From Prevotella sp. (GTDB lineage: Bacteria; Bacteroidota; Bacteroidia; Bacteroidales; Bacteroidaceae): a DNA stretch of 28,419 nt. Numbering within the stretch: the first letter of the stretch is position 1; each line of letters starts with the position of its first letter. The DNA lies in assembly GCA_016283605.1 (NCBI GenBank), contig JAEENF010000062.1, positions 1 to 28,419 of the forward strand, given 5' to 3'. The position numbers and the translations under genes were made by a program. The notes beneath the pieces are model-generated. The model was not told where the DNA came from and made no database searches. It saw only the letters and a program-made list of their open reading frames with translations. Below, in pieces: positions 25,243 through 28,419 of this stretch.

Positions 25243-26268
25243 ATGGCAAAGAAAGAAGAATCTACGGAGCAACTGACTCCACAACAGCAGAAGATGAAAG
25301 CCCTGCAGGAAGCAATGGCCAAGATTGAAAAAAGCTTCGGCAAAGGTGCTATCATGCGTATGGGCGAAGAAACCATTGAAAATGTGGAAGTGATTCCCAC
25401 AGGCAGTATCGGACTGAATGCAGCCCTTGGTGTGGGTGGCTATCCTAAAGGACGTATCATTGAGATCTTCGGTCCTGAGTCATCAGGTAAGACCACGTTG
25501 GCTATCCATGCCATCGCAGAGTGCCAGAAAGCAGGAGGTGTTGCAGCATTCATCGATGCAGAACATGCTTTCGACCGTTTCTATGCAGCCAATCTGGGCG
25601 TAGACATCGACAACCTGTATATCTCACAACCCGATAATGGCGAGCAGGCTCTTGAGATTGCAGACGATCTGATCCGCTCAAGTGCGATTGACATTATCGT
25701 CATCGACTCTGTGGCCGCACTGACCCCCAAGAAGGAGATTGAGGGTGACATGGGTGAGTCTGCCGTCGGTCTTCAGGCACGTCTGATGAGTCAAGCTTTG
25801 CGAAAGCTGACCTCCACGATTGCAAAGACCAATACCACTTGTATCTTTATCAACCAGTTGCGCGAGAAGATCGGTGTCATGTTTGGCAGCCCTGAGACCA
25901 CTACTGGTGGTAATGCCCTTAAGTTCTATGCTTCCGTACGTCTGGATATCCGTCCCTGCGGAAAGGTCAAGGATGGCGACGATATCCTTGGCAATCAGGT
26001 GAAGGTCAAGGTGGTGAAGAACAAGGTGGCTCCTCCCTTCCGCAAGGCAGAGTTTGAGATTATCTTTGGCGAGGGCATCTCGAAGATTGGCGAGATTGTT
26101 GACTTGGGTGTCGAGTATAACATCATCAAGAAGAGCGGTTCCTGGTTCTCCTATGGAGATTCGAAGTTAGGCCAGGGTCGTGATGCCACCAAGGCTCTGT
26201 TGAGAGACAATCCTGAGCTCTGTGAAGAACTGGAGGCAAAGATCATGGAGAAACTGAAGAATGCCTAA
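25243..26268 (+). CDS. recA: Recombinase A
   Basis: A 341-residue cytoplasmic ATPase that forms filaments on single-stranded DNA for homologous recombination and repair. Walker A GPESSGKT is at residues 77-84; the Walker B strand is IDIIVIDSVAALTP; loop L1 (EGDMGESAVGLQARLMSQALR) and the NQLREKIGVMFGSPETTTGGNALKFYAS block covering L2 and the core are canonical. The C-terminal end is short and acidic as usual. There is no obvious promoter in the 29 bases upstream, so it is probably read through from the dehydrogenase gene. No LexA-type palindrome was seen. Transcription ends at the hairpin 26273-26310. Confidence 0.98.
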   Translation: MAKKEESTEQLTPQQQKMKALQEAMAKIEKSFGKGAIMRMGEETIENVEVIPTGSIGLNAALGVGGYPKGRIIEIFGPESSGKTTLAIHAIAECQKAGGVAAFIDAEHAFDRFYAANLGVDIDNLYISQPDNGEQALEIADDLIRSSAIDIIVIDSVAALTPKKEIEGDMGESAVGLQARLMSQALRKLTSTIAKTNTTCIFINQLREKIGVMFGSPETTTGGNALKFYASVRLDIRPCGKVKDGDDILGNQVKVKVVKNKVAPPFRKAEFEIIFGEGISKIGEIVDLGVEYNIIKKSGSWFSYGDSKLGQGRDATKALLRDNPELCEELEAKIMEKLKNA

Positions 26269-26272
26269 GCAT

Positions 26273-26310
26273 AAAAATTAATCCCAGCCGTTTGGCTGGG
26301 ATTAATTTTT
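26273..26310. terminator. Bidirectional terminator between recA and the convergent secreted-protein gene
   Basis: A 17-bp perfect stem (26273-26289 with 26294-26310; core AATCCCAGCC/GGCTGGGATT) encloses a GTTT loop and is flanked by A and T tracts on either side. It can stop transcription from both directions, and both genes end within 5 bases of it. Confidence 0.92.
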
Positions 26311-27690
26311 TTATTTCGATGCAGACTTGCTACGAGTCTGCTTTTTCTTACTAACTTTCTTGTTTTCAGCAGGAGTGACGTAGCTCTCTACACGACCGTT
26401 ACGTCCGAAGTTGATAGTGAGAATACCTGAACTACGCTGATATAACCATTTGTATTTACCATCAGACGTATTCTCCTTGCTTGTGGGTTCCTCACCCATA
26501 GCCAAGATAACCTCGTCCTCGCTCATACCCACGATGACACGACCCTGCTGGATGGCAGCACGTGCAGCCTGAGTAGTCTCGCGGTCCAGACCCTCACCCA
26601 AAGCGAACAAGTAACCAAAGAATTCGTCCTCCTTTGTACGGGCATTCGGATTACCTACGGGATTCGTAAAGGTCACGTCCTTATAGAATACACGACGAGA
26701 CTCCACCTCTGTCAGTGTCAAAGTGACATAGGGGCTATTAGGCATAGCCAACGTATTGTCAACCTTGAACGACATCATCTTAGGAATCGTCACGTGGCGC
26801 TCTTTACCGTCACCCTTTGTAATCATCTCCGTCTTATACTTATTGTGGATAATCTGACCGATATAGGTCTTATAGTCCTTGTTCACCTTCATCACAGCAT
26901 CCTGAAGCTCAAAGGCACCGTAGAAAGTGTGCTTCAGAGAGTCCATGATAAACTCATCGTCGCGCATACCACTATTGGTCTTCGACATAGCCACCACCTG
27001 ATAGTACTCATTACCCAGTTCATCCTCAACAATGATCTTCACAGGGAAATGACGGGTACCAACACCAACGGCAGTCACTGTCACCTCTTTATTCATAGGC
27101 TGCAGAGTCTCGCGATAGCCATCACCATCGGCCTCTGTATCTACACGATAGACACGGGTCTTGGTAAACAGTTTCTTGCCCAACAGCTGTTCACGGGCGA
27201 TGTCGACATCACCCAGATAAGCCAGCGTAGGTACACCGAGCTTACCATAGCAGTAATCGTCAAACGAACCACTGGGGATTTCATAATAATACAACTTTCC
27301 ATTATCCTGACAGAGGAAATTCATCCGCCAATGGCCGTCAGAACTTTCACTCTTGCCTTTGTAGACCATAATCTTGTGACGCAAAGACATGCTGCTGACT
27401 TCCTTGCCTGTGCCAGCATCACAGAAAGTCCTCACTACAAGATCATACTTCTCAGGCATCACCATGAACTTCATGCCTTCTTTCCAGTCACAGAGACTGT
27501 AATACTTGAAATGCTGACCAACAAAGTCTGTGGCTGTCTCTTCCTCCTCAACTTCAACCTCCTCTGTCAAAAGATTCTCCACTGCGACCTTTTTCGTCGC
27601 ATTACGAGTCTTTACGATGTAGGAATTCTCCTGAGCCGAGACTGTCATCAACAACATGGCCAGTCCAGCTGTTAAAATCGCTCTTTTCAT
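26311..27690 (-). CDS. Secreted protein of unknown function with BamE/SmpA-like C-terminal domain
   Basis: A 459-residue protein with a clear signal peptide (MKRAILTAGLAMLLMTVSAQ, cleavage likely near AQ-E). An acidic patch (residues about 43-53, EEVEVEEEETA) follows, then a long mixed beta region. Near residues 385-440 the pattern I..GRVIVGMSEDEVILAMGEP, then KYKWLYQR, LTINFGRNGRVESY, resembles the SmpA/OmlA (BamE) fold, in which a GMS..EV...G.P motif recurs. The C-terminal end is strongly basic (KKVSKKKQTRSKSASK). There is no lipobox Cys, so it is probably periplasmic or outer-membrane associated without a lipid anchor. The protein is not recognised beyond this. It has its own promoter and shares the recA terminator. 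Confidence 0.82.
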   Translation of the reverse strand: MKRAILTAGLAMLLMTVSAQENSYIVKTRNATKKVAVENLLTEEVEVEEEETATDFVGQHFKYYSLCDWKEGMKFMVMPEKYDLVVRTFCDAGTGKEVSSMSLRHKIMVYKGKSESSDGHWRMNFLCQDNGKLYYYEIPSGSFDDYCYGKLGVPTLAYLGDVDIAREQLLGKKLFTKTRVYRVDTEADGDGYRETLQPMNKEVTVTAVGVGTRHFPVKIIVEDELGNEYYQVVAMSKTNSGMRDDEFIMDSLKHTFYGAFELQDAVMKVNKDYKTYIGQIIHNKYKTEMITKGDGKERHVTIPKMMSFKVDNTLAMPNSPYVTLTLTEVESRRVFYKDVTFTNPVGNPNARTKEDEFFGYLFALGEGLDRETTQAARAAIQQGRVIVGMSEDEVILAMGEEPTSKENTSDGKYKWLYQRSSGILTINFGRNGRVESYVTPAENKKVSKKKQTRSKSASK

Positions 27691-27723
27691 TCTTCAGGTT
27701 TATTTAATTGTACAATTCGAGTG

Positions 27724-27758
27724 CAAAGATAAATAATTTTTCTGATACTTGTGCCAAA
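27724..27758 (-). promoter_or_regulatory. Bacteroidetes-type promoter for the secreted-protein gene
   Basis: On the minus strand TATCTTTG (27731-27724) is a perfect -7 element. A TTTG lies upstream (27758-27755) at a long spacing of 23 bases, so the -33 assignment is less certain. The leader to the ATG at 27690 is about 30 bases. Confidence 0.65.
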
Positions 27759-27805
27759 ATGTCGTAACAAAAAACAAAAATAGGCAAAAAAAATCGTTTT
27801 GGCAC
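27751..27805. repeat. Inverted repeat GTGCCAAAA/TTTTGGCAC between divergent genes
   Basis: GTGCCAAAA (27751-27759) is the exact reverse complement of TTTTGGCAC (27797-27805), with 37 bases between. The right arm contains the -24 half of the sigma-54 promoter; the left arm overlaps the -33 region of the divergent promoter. Confidence 0.6.
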
Positions 27806-27815
27806 GTGCTTTGCT
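27799..27815 (+). promoter_or_regulatory. Sigma-54 (-24/-12) promoter for dnaK
   Basis: TTGGCACG (27799-27806), four bases, then TTGCT (27811-27815) match the sigma-54 consensus YTGGCACG-N4-TTGCW, with GG and GC exactly 10 bases apart. Transcription would begin near 27826, giving a leader of about 52 bases to the dnaK ATG. No perfect TAnnTTTG element is seen for dnaK in the intergenic region. Confidence 0.65.
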
Positions 27816-27877
27816 ATGATAATCGTGGATTTTTGTCCAAATTAACATGCATATTAACATATAAATAAAATAGAATT

Positions 27878-28419
27878 ATGGGAAAGATTATTGGAATTGA
27901 CTTAGGAACTACCAACAGCTGCGTTGCCGTATTCGAAGGTAACGAGCCAGTAGTGATTGCCAACAGCGAGGGTAAGCGTACAACACCTTCAGTCGTTGGT
28001 TTTGTTGAGAACGGTGAGCGTAAGATCGGTGACCCTGCCAAGCGTCAGGCCATCACCAACCCGAAGAACACCGTTTACTCTATCAAGCGTTTCATGGGTG
28101 AGAACTGGCAGCAGACGGAGAAAGAGATTTCTCGCGTACCTTATTCAGTAGTAAATGAGGGCGGCTATCCCCGTGTTGACATCAATGGACGTAAGTACAC
28201 CCCGCAGGAGATTTCTGCTATGGTGCTGCAGAAGATGAAGAAGACTGCTGAGGACTATCTCGGCCAGGAGGTGACAGATGCTGTCATCACTGTTCCTGCC
28301 TACTTCTCCGACTCTCAGCGTCAGGCCACCAAGGAGGCTGGTCAGATTGCAGGCCTCAACGTGAAGCGTATCGTGAATGAGCCTACAGCCGCTGCTCTGG
28401 CATACGGTGTGGATAAGGC
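27878..28419 (+). CDS. dnaK: Chaperone DnaK (partial, N-terminal end)
   Basis: The first 180 codons of the Hsp70 chaperone; the frame runs off the right edge. MGKIIGIDLGTTNSCVAV is the phosphate-1 motif of the ATPase domain, followed by IGDPAKRQAITNPKNTVYSIKRFMG, VPAYFSDSQRQATKEAG and the connect-1-proximal IVNEPTAAALAYG, all canonical. DnaK folds and refolds cytoplasmic proteins with DnaJ and GrpE. The start ATG at 27878 is fixed by family alignment and is preceded by an A/T-rich leader with no Shine-Dalgarno sequence. A sigma-54-like promoter lies about 65 bases upstream. Whether dnaJ or grpE follow cannot be seen. Confidence 0.97.
   Translation, partial: MGKIIGIDLGTTNSCVAVFEGNEPVVIANSEGKRTTPSVVGFVENGERKIGDPAKRQAITNPKNTVYSIKRFMGENWQQTEKEISRVPYSVVNEGGYPRVDINGRKYTPQEISAMVLQKMKKTAEDYLGQEVTDAVITVPAYFSDSQRQATKEAGQIAGLNVKRIVNEPTAAALAYGVDK

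Noticed and set aside
26794..27675. 293-codon open frame on the plus strand
   Set aside because: It lies opposite the secreted-protein gene, which has a signal peptide, promoter and terminator. The product is rich in His, Leu and Ile in the manner of antisense shadows.
27732..27758. Second sigma-54 promoter on the minus strand at the left TTTTGGCAC copy
   Set aside because: The sequence at the -12 position is TCAGA, not TTGCW, and GG is not followed by GC after 10 bases. A good TATCTTTG element serves that gene instead.

Overview
The window reads as a chromosomal segment of a Prevotella-like member of the Bacteroidales. The evidence is the gene families present and repeated promoters of the Bacteroidetes type (TTTG, a spacer of about 19 bases, then TAnnTTTG) a few bases upstream of several genes. 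Most starts have no Shine-Dalgarno sequence, which is also typical. The assignment comes from reading the sequence; no database search was run. There are no tRNA or rRNA genes, CRISPR arrays or insertion sequences, and no gene-free stretch longer than about 300 bases.

Layout. 1-1985 (+): tail of an alpha/beta hydrolase, a LacX-type aldose epimerase and an EamA-family exporter. 1945-5950 (-): a secreted S9 peptidase, then rsgA and frr, transcribed frr-rsgA-S9; the S9 gene overlaps the exporter tail to tail. 6109-16735 (+): five tightly packed genes, namely four PAS sensor histidine kinases and one AraC regulator. 16722-18056 (-): an NhaD-type Na+/H+ antiporter. 18249-23198 (+): a complete L-rhamnose catabolic operon (kinase, isomerase, MFS transporter, aldolase) closed by a strong terminator. 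23355-26268 (+): a Bacteroidales protein of unknown function, a saccharopine-dehydrogenase-like enzyme (probably for spermidine synthesis) and recA, closed by a hairpin shared with the next gene. 26311-27690 (-): a secreted protein of unknown function with a BamE/SmpA-like C-terminal end. 27878-end (+): the start of dnaK behind a near-perfect sigma-54 promoter.

The most striking system is the kinase array. Kinases 1 and 3 have Tyr where the phospho-accepting His of the H-box should be (MSYEIRTPL), while kinases 2 and 4 have the normal His (MTHEIRTPL). Kinases 1 and 3 resemble each other over their whole cytoplasmic part, and so do 2 and 4. The array is therefore a duplicated pair of one Tyr-type and one His-type kinase. 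Kinases 3 and 4 carry periplasmic solute-binding domains that kinases 1 and 2 lack. No receiver domain is encoded here, so the output is unknown; the co-transcribed AraC protein is the obvious candidate. Working as obligate heteromeric sensors is an inference from these facts.

Other points of interest are a heptamer tandem repeat inside the S9 peptidase reading frame, the sigma-54 promoter at dnaK with a matching inverted-repeat arm across the divergent intergenic region, and an MFS permease in the rhamnose operon where a RhaT-type carrier might be expected.
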